64,000 bases of DNA from Typhlomys cinereus (taxonomy: Eukaryota > Chordata > Mammalia > Rodentia > Platacanthomyidae): NCBI GenBank assembly GCA_023101885.1, contig JALPQD010000415.1:262773-326772 (forward strand). The letters run 5' to 3'. Below, in pieces: positions 12,351 to 25,000 of the stretch (its first letter is position 1; each line of letters opens with the position of its first letter). A program made the position numbers and the translations under genes. The notes under the pieces are model-generated. The model was given only the letters and a program-made list of their open reading frames with translations. It searched no databases and was not told the DNA's origin.

Positions 12351-14720
12351 AAGCAGATTAGCCATAACTCATCATATATCAGTAGTCATTTATTTAGTTG
12401 CTTTCCTTCTATGATCCCCCCAAAAATAGTTCAGCCAGGGTTTGTCCTTTCCTGTGAAAAGTTTTTATCTTTGTATGTGGTGGACAAAGGGAGAGCAGGC
12501 TCTTAATACTATAATATTTTTCGTTGACTTCAGACTGGAAGAGTAAGTTGACAGGAGGGTTGTCAGAAACAACATTCTAAATGTTAGAGACAGTAGAATG
12601 GCTGTAAAAACACAATGCTATGAAATATATAAGAGTTATTCTAAATCTTATGGCTGTGGTAAGCAGATACATAGCTCAGAGAAATTAGTGGATGAGTATA
12701 AAGAAGCTTAACTTAATAAAAATTTGTGGTTGACAATTTCACTTGCCTAAACTCAGCAATTGTATATATATATAATTCAACAGGTTTTCAAAACGATTTG
12801 TAGTTTATGGTTTAAAGTTGGCAGAAGAAAGAATGAATACCAACTATTGTTTCTTTCCAGCCTCCATTTCTTATATTAAATTTATGTATTTGGTATAATT
12901 TCCTGTCTTTGGATAAATCCACATCCCTCAGACTCTCTCATTGCTCATGTATCTCAGATACATTCAGAAATCCCCTCAGTTCCTGACTTATGTTCATCCC
13001 ACTCATATATCCCATTAACTCAACAGTAGCAAAATCATTTACAGTCCAATATCCCAAACAGATTGATAACACATGACTATGTGTTTATTCCATTTTTTCC
13101 AGGAATGTATCTCTCTCTTTCTCTCTCTTCCTCCTCCTCCTTTTCGTCCACCTCCTCCTTTTCTTCCTCCTTCTTATTTTTCTCTCTCTTCACAGAAGAG
13201 GAAATCTCTTTTTTCCTTAGAGAACATAATGTTAACCTGTGACATCTAGCAGCTACCATGAAGAGACATCTGCTTAATTGGGTCAGAATCACACTGCACA
13301 CAAACTGATAGAGAAGTCAGCATCTTTAGAAAGAACATACAGAATTCAGGGCTCAGCTTGCTTTACATGTACTGCTGGGTCAAAGTTCACCTGCATTTTG
13401 TTTCTGATTTTTTTTAATTAAGTGAGTCAATCAATATTTTTGTCATCACACTAGCATATATTTTTCTATATGTTCATACACATAATCATAGCCTACAGAC
13501 GAAGGAAATAGGTATCCATGATGTATCTACCAGGAACGGGCACACATCATAAGTCATCAAGATATAGATTATATGGGGATTAAAATATAGACCTTATAAA
13601 AAGAATTGTTTGAAAACTAAATGCAAATATACATAGAGATGCTGTTATAAAAGAAACCCATTTAATTGTGCTCTCCATCAAGCATTTAGTTTCACTTCAT
13701 GTTTAATTCTGGGAATCACATAGCCAAAAACTTTTAATATACCTTTATTCCCACCTAAACATTGCTGAAGAAAATATATTATTTTCTAAGTTAATATTTA
13801 TCTTTGTATGTGAGCAAGCAAAATACTTCCTGTCAGTTCTATGATGTCATTGTAGAACATCTATAGATTGAATTAGAGAGAGACATTACTTGTACCAGTT
13901 AAACATTCCTGACAATATGTCATGTGGAAAATGGACAATTCTTTTCATTGAAACAAATAAAATCGCTAGATAAAATACTTTTGGACTGTTCAGTTAATGC
14001 CTGACGACCAGATTAACATATGAGAATGTAACGTATATTCAGGTGAGACATCTGAGAGAAAAATCAGCTGCTATTTTGCCTGAAGGTGTTTACCAGACAA
14101 ATGAACTTGGGAGTAAATGTTGATGATTTGACTCAAAACATGGGACGTAAAAGTCACAAAGTTAGGATCCACTGCAGTAGGCAAATCTATGAGAAACAAC
14201 TAGCCATCTACTTTTAATATTTACTCTGTATATTCTTATTCTCTCAACTGAAATATGCATTGTCAAAGCATAACTATTTGAAAAAGAAAGATTGTGAAAT
14301 AATAAAACATAACAAGTAACCAGCTCAATTTTTCTTTTCTTTTGGGTCTGATAGTTTTAGGGTTTTCAAGGTAAACAATTTGTTTCTTCTTTCAATCCTT
14401 TGCTTGGTTTATGTATGTCTTTCTTGGTATGGCCTCCAGAAACAGGAAGGAGTGCAGGCAGGATACGCCTTCACAGTTCTACTGAAGAGATGCTTGTCCA
14501 AGAATGCATAGGGAATAGGAACTTGAAAATAGGGATAAAAGAAAATAAAAAGTTACCCTGGAAAAGGTTGAAAGGGGCAAGAAGAAACAAAGAGACTACT
14601 AGAAAACACCATGAGGATGTATTTGAGCCTAAACAAATAAATAATTTCATTAAACAATACAACAAATTAAAATGCAGAAACTGTCATACTTAAGATAAAG
14701 GTAAACAAATATTAATACAC
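12351..14720. other. Anonymous AT-rich DNA
   Basis: No gene and no confidently recognised interspersed repeat apart from the pyrimidine tract at 13110-13190. A short (TA)n run lies at 12762-12773. Confidence 0.45.
13110..13192. repeat. Polypyrimidine tract (TC/TCC)n
   Basis: Mixed CTCTCTTT and CTCCTC repeats. On the minus strand it reads as a Lys/Glu/Arg-rich open frame that is purely a repeat artefact. Confidence 0.9.
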
Positions 14721-14724
14721 ATAC

Positions 14725-14861
14725 CAGCCTGGAAATATGACTCAGCAGACAAAGGCACTTGTGGACTTGAATTCTGTCCCAAAAGCTACATGGTAGAATG
14801 AAAGAATTAACTTTAAAGTTGTCCTTTGACCTCCATAAATGTATAGTGGCCAGTGGGTGTT
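14725..14861 (+). mobile_element. Old B2/B3-type SINE
   Basis: Has a decayed head ('cctggaaatatgactcag') and the diagnostic 'aagttgtcctttgacctcc' near 14815 typical of rodent B3/B4 SINE bodies. The (CTCTGT)n/(CT)n tail is expanded into the adjoining microsatellite. Confidence 0.7.
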
Positions 14862-14892
14862 CTCTCTGTCTCTGTCTCTGTCTCTGTCTCTG

Positions 14893-14946
<54 letters not shown>
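14861..14946. repeat. (CTCTGT)n then (CT)n microsatellite
   Basis: Seven or so hexamer units of TCTCTG followed by a pure CT run of about 35 bp. Probably grew from the tail of the adjoining SINE. Confidence 0.95.
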
Positions 14947-14952
<6 letters not shown>

Positions 14953-15304
14953 ACAATGCTAATGCCAGGTAGAAATCCAGGTGATTGAAAGGAAATGTTC
15001 AAGTGTGGGTCACATTTAAAAACAGGCACTTTTAGTACCAACTCCTGGAATCTTAGAGGAAAGGAGAACAATTCAACTCATTGTATGAGGCTATTCTCAC
15101 TCATGTTGATACAAAACCTCACAATAATTTTCAAGAGAATCAAACTAAACACACATATTTTCTATGTTCCTAATTGCTCACTCTTAAACTTTAGACCTAG
15201 TAATGACTGAAAAGGAAAATGTTACATTATCAATTGAGTTTTAACTTAGAAATGCTAGGCTGGTATAACTTATAGACTAAAATAATTAACCATTTTAAGA
15301 ACTT

Positions 15305-15550
15305 GAGGAAGACCATTTTAGCAAATACAAACAATGCCTTGAGGAAATTCACCATCCATTGCCAATGAAAATTCACAGCATAGCAGAGCCAAAAGACAAC
15401 TTTTTCAAACCGATAAAGGTCATCTATAGAAAACCTACTGCTGACATCATCCTTAATATGGAAAGACTCAATACCCTGGCCTTAAGCCTATAAGGCAAGA
15501 ATATGTACATCTCCTCTAGTGAGAATCACAAACTTGAAGATAGTGAGAAG
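15305..15550 (+). mobile_element. LINE-1 ORF2 fragment, decayed
   Basis: 15395-15500 follows the L1 ORF2 reverse-transcriptase region ('ataaaggtcatctatagaaa', 'ctgctgacatcatccttaat', 'atggaaagactca'). Stops and frameshifts interrupt the frame and neither end is defined. Confidence 0.75.
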
Positions 15551-15599
15551 TTGGTTCTTAGTGAGGAAGAATGCATTGTCCAGCCTGGCTGGACAGAAA

Positions 15600-16640
15600 T
15601 GGGATTATTCTTTCAGTCAAGTGATTGATTAAGGGTTTCAATTCCAACTGTAAATGTAAGGCATGCATTTAAATTCCAGGAGATGCACAATCATTATTAT
15701 CATCAACACTGTTTTTTCAGCATCACTTTCTAAAAACAAAACAATTCTACCGATGGTTGTAGGAGATTAAACTTTAATACATGCACTTACAAATATAGCT
15801 TCTGATACTTTAAAAGAGGCATGGTGAAATGGACAATTACTGATTTTCCTTTTTCAATTGAAAATTATTCTTGTTTCACTTCCTTCCATTCATTTGGTGG
15901 CAAATTTTGCTTTGACAAGAATTTATTTGGCAATTATTTCTCACTTGGGTTAATATGAGACAATTTGCCAAATGTATTTATCCACTTATTATCACACTGT
16001 ATTCTCAATGTAAAAATATTAAGAAGTTTAATTCACAATTTTGTTCAAAATTTTACCATAAATATAAATTAAAACAATAACATGCAGCTAAAAATTATTT
16101 TAAAAACAAAAATCTGATATCCTACATATATAATATATACATATTATATACATATATATGGATGTGAAGATTTTTGTTATCTTAGTTTAGTGCTGTTTCT
16201 AAACATTGCATAATATTTTGAATATCCTTATCTGTTTGAAAACTTAGTATAATGCTTTATATTCCCTCAAATAAAGTCTTATTCAGTAGAAATAAGTCTT
16301 GTGTATCATTACAGTTAAGTATAAATTAAGTCTGTTCTAAAACACTTTGTGGGAATTTTTTGTTTTACTTTGCAAGCTACTCAATAAAATCCATTCTATT
16401 TTTGGATACTTTGAAATTTCTCATATCTGTAAGTATAAGTCCATTAATTTTCATATAATTGAACAAACATAAATTCAAATCATATAGCAGGGGCCATCAT
16501 CTTATATGCATGTAGATTACCAAAATAGCAAACAGAACTGAAGTGGGATATTCATATGAAATGTTTCTTCCAGGCTAGCATTATCCAAATAAAATACAGT
16601 GCCTTAAAAGACAAGCAACTCATAAATTTCAAGAAATGTC
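15600..16640. other. Anonymous AT-rich DNA
   Basis: No gene or repeat recognised, apart from a TA-rich palindromic patch at about 16118-16160. Confidence 0.5.
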
Positions 16641-16659
16641 CTTAAATATAATTTTATAA

Positions 16660-16985
16660 AGTTAAAATCATCTAAGCATGAGACTCAGTGTTCAATCCCC
16701 ATTACCCACTTTAAAAGAACCAACAAATGGAAAATGAAGCAGTTTGTTGGAAAACACCAGAACTCAAGACTCCAGACGGAATCCTGGTGTCTCAGGCCAA
16801 CCAGTGCAGCCTACTTGGCCAGTACTAAGCTAATAAAAGGCCCTATTTAAGCACGTAAGGTGAACAGCTAATGAAGAATGGCAGTCTACAGTATTTACCA
16901 TCATATATCAGATGAATGCATGCACTTGAGTACACATATGCTCATGTATCAATGTGCACAATGCAGGTGCCATCAAATAACAAAA
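16660..16985 (+). mobile_element. B4/RSINE-like SINE, old
   Basis: A decayed tRNA-like head is followed by a B1/7SL-related middle ('gtctcaggccaacc', 'cctacttggccagtactaag') and a CA-poor tail. This matches the composite structure of rodent B4 elements. Strongly diverged. Confidence 0.65.
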
Positions 16986-16989
16986 GTGT

Positions 16990-18770
16990 CCTGGCTCCTG
17001 TAGTTTAGATTTGCTCAGAAAAATGAGTGTCCCCTTTAATTTTAACCCTCAAGATCTCACATAATTTACATGTTCCATTGAGAGTTCCTTTTCATATTGC
17101 CCTGATATTTCACTTTCTCACATGACCATCTCTAGTGGCTTGGGCTTTTAATTGGCTTGTTATAATTCATGCAGTGATACGGTACATATTTCTTCATGAA
17201 TAGGTACCAAACATTACATGAGAAGAGCACAAAAGTAATACCACTATCATTCCCTTTCATACCTGATCTACCCCACAGTTGGAAAGGAATGTTGCATTAA
17301 TTCTAGATAGTGGTCTTATGCAGTGATTGCTAATCATTTTCTACCTCTAGGCTCACTATTTCTCTATGGAACAAATGTTGAGAGATTCTCTACAGAATCT
17401 GCTAAAACAATAGTACTTTTATCTTTCAAAATAGTAATTACTATCAACTAATAAGGACTAGGAAGAGCAAATAGCAAGCTCGGAATAACAGATGAATAAT
17501 GTCATGACCTCGTAGAGAAAAGGTCAATACAGCTCACTCCTGCAAGATCCTTTAATTATTCATGTGCATGTGTATGTTTAAATATATATAAGATTCTTTT
17601 GGAATTGTCTCCCTGATTTATAAAAAAGGTGATGATTTGATATTCTTTACATGTGCAATTAATATGAACTCGCTTTCTTTTTACTGCTAAGTTAAACAAA
17701 AGTTTTCTCTTAGGATTGTGTTCAGATTCGACAAAAACAGAAACAGGAACAGGGACAATGGTTCAGAGGTTACCAGACATCCTGTTTAGGTCTTTTGGGT
17801 CCACACTGGATTTCACAGTCCTTAAATGGAGAGGAAGTTTGGAAAATTTATGTAAAAGGAAGAAAAAAGTTGACAAAAGTAGTTCAGTAAACCAAATAGC
17901 AATGTGTCCTATACTTTTAGCTAATATTTAAAGCATGCTATTTACCAAATTATTAATATTGTTATGTGGCTACAGAACCATGTCAGATAGATTTCTATTT
18001 TATTGTATCATTTTACTTCTTTTTTTGCTGAATGAATGCTGAAATGGTATCCTCTTCATGTAAGTTTAAGGTATGCAATGGTTAAACTTGTAGTTTATCT
18101 TAACTGTACTTTAATAGCCACCTGTTTGTCCACTATGGTTGTAAAGAATTTTAAGTATAGGTGATCAATCAAGCAGGTGAAGTCTTTAAGAACAAATCCA
18201 AAGTTGTAGGAGAAAAGAAAATTTTACTGCAAGACTATATCATAAACTGGAACCTTAGAACTCCCCTAGGACCACAGATTCAACCCTCACCAGTGTTTCC
18301 TGCCTGCACCTCTGCCCCGCAGCCTGCCCTATAAATGCTGAACATGTCAATATCCTACAATCACATGATCCAGTTCTTTAGAAGAATCCCTTAAAAACGC
18401 TACCTATGGGCTATAAGTGGAGTGAAGGGGAAACACCCGGCAGAGAGCTGGCACAATATGGCACGTACATAGATGTTACTGATTCTGCTACTATGGAGAT
18501 CCCTAATTGATACAACAAAGAGATGCAAATCACATAATTTATGTCAATTTCCTCAATGATAAGCATTAAACTATATCAAATGTCTGTATTTATGTAGGTG
18601 ACCTAGGTTAATGATATTCAGGGTGGTGACAATCACTTTTGCCTACAACTGTGCTAGAGACAACATCCAATTCATAAGACAACAACATTACTGTGACTTT
18701 GATAAAAGGAGGTTCCCAGAAGGAAATGCATTTACATAATTTAAGGTGGTTAATTAGTTATTATATCTAA
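16990..18770. other. Anonymous non-coding DNA
   Basis: No gene. The 17716-17931 open frame has no family signature. The stretch at about 18250-18440 is less AT-rich and ends in a few CpGs; it may be an unidentified old LTR or unique sequence. Confidence 0.4.
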
Positions 18771-18771
18771 T

Positions 18772-18862
18772 GAAATTAGAACAATGCCTGGTACATTATA
18801 AGTAGTCTATAAATGATCTTCATCTTCTCATTATTACAATAATTATCATCATAGTCATTGGA
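18772..18862 (+). mobile_element. MIR 3' part
   Basis: 'agaacaatgcctggtacatt', then 'aagtagtctataaatg' and an ATTATTACAATAATTATCATCAT end, correspond to the conserved 3' end of mammalian MIR. Ancient insertion. Confidence 0.75.
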
Positions 18863-18949
18863 AAGCAGACAGCATATTGACACTGAGATGATTAAAAAAA
18901 GACACCTTTGTTCCTGTGCTGCCTGACATACGTTTTTAAGGCAGTAAAC

Positions 18950-19530
18950 CACCAAGTCCACTAATGGAACTAATGCATTAAGTTCCCCACGTTGCCAGAA
19001 TTATTTCCTGAGAAAATTAAATTTTCTTAATAGAAAATCTAATTTTATCTCAAGTAACTTGAAAATCTTAATTAGTGACACAAAGCCATGTTAAAATTAC
19101 TTAGATGAGAAATAAACACATCACCACGTCAAAATAAACAAATTGAAGTGCTACTGTAGTTTAGTTGAGATTCCATACACAGTGCCTTGAGAAAAATAAG
19201 ATACAAACAGGCAATTTCAAAAGGCAAGAATCAGCATCACTCACATAAATTAAATTGATTAACTTTCATGCTTAATCAATCACAGGCATAAATCGTATGC
19301 AATCTGCTGGTGACCCCAGTTACTTTGTTTAATCATGCACACCAATATCAGTGCAATGCTTGATTTTCCAATTAAAACAACTTTGCAATTAGATCTAATT
19401 AACGCGTTCCAATTAAATAGGTTAAATGCAGCAGTATTCAATAAATTTAAGCCCCCTACTTTTCTCTTGGTAAAAAGGTTCTCTAAAATTGTTTGGATAC
19501 ATAATCCTTTTGGTGCCACAGCTTAACAAA
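18950..19530. promoter_or_regulatory. Strong candidate conserved non-coding element
   Basis: A repeat-free block unusually dense in homeodomain, POU and PBX/HOX-like words: TTAATTAGTGAC near 19070, ATTAAATTGATTAAC near 19252, TTAATCAATCACAGG near 19273, TCCAATTAAAA near 19367 and TCTAATTAACGCGTTCC near 19393. It contains the palindrome AACGCGTT (19401-19408). Open frames on both strands (19280-19519, 19335-19526) are a side effect of low stop frequency. Enhancer role is inference; conservation untested. Confidence 0.5.
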
Positions 19531-19539
19531 AGACATAGG

Positions 19540-19840
19540 AAAAGGTCAACAGCTTGGCTCACAAATCACAATAAGACACATTTGGTAGAGGAGAACGAAC
19601 ATCATGTTTCTCAATTATCTTTGGGATCGTCACATAAACCCTTCATGATAGCCCCATTAAGGATGTATGACTTAAATTATTTGTTAAAGGGATATTTGCC
19701 TTTCTTTTTACAAAAGAGGATATATCTCTTCCTTAAGTTATACTGTCTCAGAATGAGATCTTCATACCTCATACATGAAAGAAATATGAGTTCTTATGTG
19801 AGTCAATCAATTGTCTCTCTGTTCTTTGTTTAAAACAGCA
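19540..19840. promoter_or_regulatory. Possible extension of the conserved block
   Basis: Repeat-free sequence of similar texture continuing from the block above, with 'gagtcaatcaattgtctc' near 19800 and TTGTTTAAAACA-type forkhead words near 19825. Weaker than its neighbour. Confidence 0.3.
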
Positions 19841-20159
19841 TACAAATAATCTTATTTCCAAAATTTCTCAGAGAGAAAAATGCAAGGAAGATATTTTTGA
19901 TCAGTTTGTATACTTCTCATTTATCAAATTCTAAATTTTGAACTCCCTCCAGTTTCTTATTCCAGGACAGTTCTTATTAATATATTTTGATGAGTATTAC
20001 CACATTCCTTAGAGAACCAATTAGTAGCAGGGAACTAGACATCCCTGAGACATTAGGCCAAATAAGACTCACAGGTTTGTAGGTAATGCCCAGTAAGCAA
20101 TTTATCATGAACTTGATGCTTCAGCCCTATAAATGATAGATGTAAAAGAATCAGTATTA

Positions 20160-20320
20160 AAGTCAGACCATCCATCCTTCTGTATGGGGGAGGTGAGAAA
20201 AAGATATGTGGATGAAGAGGGCGGGAAAGGAGGGAAGTGAGTGGTGAGGGATTCAGGACAAAGAAATAAAACCAGTTTGCTTATAAATAGATAAATGAAT
20301 AAAAATATTAAAAATTAATA
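20160..20320 (+). mobile_element. Possible L1 3' end
   Basis: A purine-rich GGGAAAGGAGGGAAG stretch followed by an AAATAGATAAATGAATAAAA tail resembles an L1 terminal region. Short and diverged. Confidence 0.45.
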
Positions 20321-20735
20321 AAGTCAGAGCTGCCTTCTCTGTGTTCATTTTATTCCTTGAAATCTTCTTTTACTTTCTGATATATCAACTGTATGTAAGT
20401 AAAATAACTGTATGAAATATGTGCACACATCTGTTTCCTGACAGCCTAAAGCAATGCATCTTTTCTTTAAGAAGCCGCTCTTAACCATGATTTACATGTT
20501 TCTTAATATCTCTATTCCTTACATGCTACTTGCACTTCCATTGTAAATGCATTTTTCTAAATAGGCATATCAATTTTAAAGCTAACAATTTTCAAAATAT
20601 GAAAAACTTTATTTCTGTTATTAGTATGTCTGTATCAACAACTGAAATGAAAATACACCTTACTAAAACCTGTAGTTTTGCAATGAAATCTTTCCCAAAA
20701 GGGTAGTTTAAAAGCTTTAAATGCTAACATCAAAA
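20321..20735. other. Anonymous AT-rich DNA
   Basis: No gene or repeat recognised between two L1-derived segments. Confidence 0.5.
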
Positions 20736-20739
20736 AGTC

Positions 20740-21730
20740 AGATAAGTATAAAATATATAATGCTAATAATGCAGGCTTTAGAAAGCAAAGAACAAGATAG
20801 CTCAGAAATTAGTAGACAGAAAGTAATACTGAAGATTGGATAAAATGTAATAAGACTGAAAGAAGAACCGTTAAAAGAACTGCTGGCATACAGTTGCTTC
20901 TTGAATAAAAAAAAAACAGATTGAGAAATGTTTATCCTAACTATCAAACAAAAAATAAAAATCCAAGTTAAGAAAAGCAAAGATAAACAAGAGGCATTAC
21001 GGTAGATAACAATGAAATTCAGAGGCCCATTAAGACCTTCTTCGAAAACTATAGTACAATAAAATGGAAACACTAGGAAAAATGGCTACATTTTCAGTCT
21101 TCATGGCTTACCAAAAATAAACCAGGCGAGTATTTACAGTTTTAACTGATATATGAATAGTAAAGGAAGAGAACCAATGATAACAGCGTCCTTCCCCCAA
21201 AATGGATGGATCCACCGATGTAGTCTATTGGACTTTTAAAGAACTAGTAACACTCATCCATGGTCCTCAAATTCCTCTATAATATAAAAGAGGAAGGAAT
21301 GTAATTGAAGTCACTTTACCAAGTCAGCGCACCTACTAACCAAGAGCGGAAAAGAAAGCTATAGATCTGTCTCCCTGATGAACATGTTCAAAAGTTTCCA
21401 ATAAAATATTTGCAAGCTGAATTCATCAGCATATTAAATAAAAAATTCATTGAGATGAAACTGGCCTCATTCCACAGGACAAAAACTAGTGGACTGAGGA
21501 AAAATGTGAATACTGTGCAGTGCTGGTGGAATATAGATTGGTACAGTCATAGTGGAAATCATTATTGAAGTTCTTAAAACAAAACAAAATAAAACTACTG
21601 CATGACCCAGTTAAAGCACTCCTGGGAATATCTGTAAAAGGCTGTAAGTCAATATACCAAGCAGATTTTTGCACATCTTTGTTATTCACAATATCCAAGT
21701 TCTGGATTTAGACTATGTATTCATTGACAG
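20740..21730 (+). mobile_element. LINE-1 ORF2, decayed
   Basis: Several ORF2 landmarks occur in order. A segment resembling the endonuclease/RT junction lies at 20795-21060 ('gaaattcagaggcccatta' near 21014). An RT segment lies at 21350-21480 ('agatctgtctccctgatgaa', 'ggcctcattcc'). The late ORF2 segment lies at 21500-21710 ('ctgcatgacccagttaaagc', 'ctgggaatatctgtaaaagg'). Deletions and stops are frequent. A minus-strand open frame at 20738-21073 is a shadow. Confidence 0.75.
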
Positions 21731-21739
21731 AAAACAAAG

Positions 21740-22065
21740 AAAAGATTATATGCATACATATCTACATCTATATGCATGTGCCCAGACATATACACATACA
21801 TACATGGCTGGTTCATGTATAAAGAAAAATAAAATAATGTCTTTTTTTGAAAATAGATTCAACTGCTGGTTCTCATACTAAGAAAATGACCCAGATTTGA
21901 TTTTAGCAAATACTCCTTGTTCTTTTTACTTATTTGTGGAGCACAGATTTATGCCCACATGAAATAGTCTCTCTCTTTCTTTCCTTTCCATATGTACAAC
22001 ACATATTCATATGTTATAGCATATATATATATAAATACACACACACACACATACACACACTCATG
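21740..22065. repeat. Interspersed (ATAC)/(TA)/(CA) simple repeats
   Basis: CATACATATCTACAT-type runs at 21750-21805, (TA)8 at about 22020-22035 and (CA)n at 22037-22060, separating two L1-derived segments. Confidence 0.8.
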
Positions 22066-22129
22066 ACACCACACTGCATATAAGACATGTTGTATAGATG
22101 CATATACATGTATGTATGTCATTAAAGCA

Positions 22130-22320
22130 AAAGGGAGACTGTTTAGGGATGGCATGAATATTACTAAGAGAAAGAATATATAAGAAAGGGGTGGACATGG
22201 GGATATGGGAACTGAACATGTTCAATATGTAAGATTCACATGAAAGAAAATGTCCTTCTAGAAACCATCACTATGAACTGTAATTATAAACCAATAAAAA
22301 TTAAAGCAAAATTCAAAACC
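22130..22320 (+). mobile_element. LINE-1 3' end
   Basis: 'aaagggagactgtttaggga', an AAGGGGTGGACATGGGG purine patch, 'gaaaatgtccttctagaaac' and an AATAAAAATTAAAG tail follow the usual rodent L1 terminal word order. It probably belongs to the same old element as the ORF2 pieces upstream. Confidence 0.65.
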
Positions 22321-23060
22321 AGATCAAAATATGGCAACCCTCAGTTCCAACAGGACATGGATTTCAGTGGTTTTGGAGCAGAGATGGTCCTTGAGAAGAA
22401 TTGTCCTGGTTGTGCTACTTATCCATGGAGATGAGCATAAGATAAGGGACACTTTCAATCATGATAGGAACTTACCAATTATGTCACAAAAACCTAAAAT
22501 CCATGAAAGTGGTTAAGTACTCAATAGACAGTAGCTACTTGCTTTAAGCTTCCCTCCCAAGCAGATTTTATTTGAAGAGATGGTTGGGATTCTTAGCAAG
22601 GGGGTGAAGAAATTACAAAGCTCTTATGTGCCATTCATGTCTATACAACTAATGAATTCACTGGTACCAAAAACACCCACCAACCACTGCACGTGTCACA
22701 ACAGTCCTGCTAGTATTGACACATCATTATCAGCCTCTATCCACAGGTTACATTTAAGCTCACATATTTGATTCATTTTTAACAACATATGTCCATCTTT
22801 ACAGTGTCATTAAGACTAGTTTAATTAGTCCAAAACCTCTCAGAACTTCATCTACTCCACAACCTCTGGAAACTAACAATATTTTTACTTTCTTCACAGT
22901 TTTGCCTTCTTCCTCCTCTCTTTTGTTTTGCTTCTGTCTGTTACACTATGTCTACTCACCTCAAGTCCCATTAATATTCACATCCAACTTCCTTCTGTAG
23001 GTGATTCCAATATATGTATATCTTAGATCAACAAATTCTATTTGAGAAATCACTATTTTT
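22321..23060. other. Anonymous non-coding DNA
   Basis: No gene or repeat recognised. Short plus-strand open frames at 22240-22771 have no family signature. Confidence 0.5.
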
Positions 23061-23064
23061 CTGT

Positions 23065-23185
23065 CCTTCCTGCTGGTCATGAGATGGATGCCTGCCTTTA
23101 ATCTCAGTGCTTGGTGTGCATGAGTGAGGAAGTCAACATTATCATGCTAACTTAAGATACATGATGAGCACATGTGCCAGAGAAA
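23065..23185 (+). mobile_element. B1 SINE (7SL-derived), old
   Basis: 'gatgcctgcctttaatctca' and 'gtgcttggtgtgcatgagtg' match the left part of B1. The middle is degraded ('atcatgctaacttaagatac'). No clear A tail. Confidence 0.7.
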
Positions 23186-23189
23186 TGGG

Positions 23190-24785
23190 GACTAAATAGA
23201 AAGGATTGCTAAAATCATGTCACAATAGATGTTTCATTTTTAAAATGAAAAGAACAACAGTAAAAATGAATATATATATCTTTTTATACATATTCCTATA
23301 CCATGAACAGTATGTAGTGGACAGTATGTAGTGCATTGCTGGGACTGAGTTCCATTCAATATAAATGAAAAGCCTAGATAAATCAATTTCTATCATTTTT
23401 TTCAGCTCTCCAGCATTAGGCGTCAATGTCCACTGTCAACTTTGTGTGACTTGATGATAAAAATCCTTGGAACTTTATGTTTATTCTAAATTAACTTTTT
23501 AAATAAATAAAACTTTAACTTACCTAGAATTAATCCCCAGTCTCTGAGAAGAGTAAAGCTAATTTTTATCAAAGGAACTCCATTTCTTCTTTCCTGACAA
23601 TATGTGCATATGTACAGACAAGACATCCAGTGTATTTATTGCTGAGTGTTAAAGGAGGAACTGATATGTGTGAACTAATGACATTCTTATTCTAAACATA
23701 TGTGAGCTTATTAGAAACAGAAGAGATTGTTTTCAACAGATTTTTGAGAGCTGTATCAGGAGCCTGAACCCTGAAGAATCTCAGTATGCACCACAAAATG
23801 TAAAACTCTACAATCAAAAAAGAAAGTCCTGTGGATAAAGACAAGACAGATACCAGATAAGGGAGGGAGAGAGGAGCCAGTTGCAGATGGCTCCTTGACA
23901 TTTTGCCATGGTAGCTTAGGTGGTGGGTTTTGTTAGGGAGGTAAGACATGGATGTTCTTTTACTTACAAAGATAGAAGAAAGTTACCTAGGCACACCTTC
24001 AAAGTACTGCTAAATATGAACCTAATATTTAAGATATTTTCAAGGTAAATTCTCAAAATTTATACCAAAATATGTGTGTATTCACCACATGCACACAGCA
24101 ATGGAGTAATCACAGGTGGAAAAATTGCTTAAAGCACGATTTTGGTAATGATCTTTGATGTTAGCTCCCCAAGGGGGGAAAAGCAATGGGAAGATATATG
24201 AGAATATTTTCTGAAATAATATTTGACTATAATCTTAGTGAAGTGTTTCGAAGTTGATTTGTTTCATTACAAGACAAGGAAAATGAGAACTGGATCATAT
24301 TATGTCATTTGTTATGAACAACTGGGTTGTCAGGTAGGAAAAGAATACTGTAGCCTCACAGTAGGCTAGAAAAAATAAGTCCTTAGGTCAGGTCAAATGA
24401 AATACTGGGCATGGATATATTCTATCTCTAAAAAAGAACATGCTATAACAGCATTAATGTAATCTCTGTCTATTCACGAAAATTTACTAAAAAAGATTTA
24501 GAAACCATATTAAACAGTAGCAATGAACATTCAGCACAAAACATGTAGTCTTAAGCCATGATTCATAGACAAAAAATGACAAAATCTCCTTCAAGAGATT
24601 GAAGGATCTACGTTCTTGATGGATCGAAGCATTGTGAACACATCACAGCTCCAGTGATCTGCATAAGATGCGCATTAGCATTTCATCATGGACAGAAAAG
24701 GTTCATAAAGTTCCACCTTTTCCTGGGGAACCATTGGCTATTAGTGATGTAGCCACTGATAAGTAGCCCTTGATTCAGTAAATAA
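23190..24785. other. Anonymous non-coding DNA
   Basis: No gene or repeat recognised. Sequence is AT-rich, with a minus-strand open frame at 23692-23949 that lacks any domain. Confidence 0.5.
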
Positions 24786-24789
24786 CTTC

Positions 24790-25000
24790 CTACCCATATT
24801 GAGTCAATAAATTCTCACTTAAAAATCAGTGGGTCACACACAAAAGGCAGGAAAGTAGGAGGGGCCCATGCTGGAAAGATGGTTTTCATTGGGAGGGGAA
24901 GGGGATGAGAGAGGAGAACAGGGATGAAAACTACTAAAAATCCATTACACAAATCTATAAAATTATCAAGCAATAAAAACAAAATTAAAACTTTAAGAGG
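24790..25000 (+). mobile_element. LINE-1 3' end
   Basis: 'aaggcaggaaagtaggaggg', a GGGAGGGGAAGGGGATGAGAG patch and an 'aagcaataaaaacaaaat' tail are typical of a rodent L1 terminus. Confidence 0.6.

Noticed and set aside
14742..15071. Arg/Glu/Asp repeat protein frame on the minus strand
   Set aside because: Direct translation of the (CTCTGT)n and (CT)n microsatellite.
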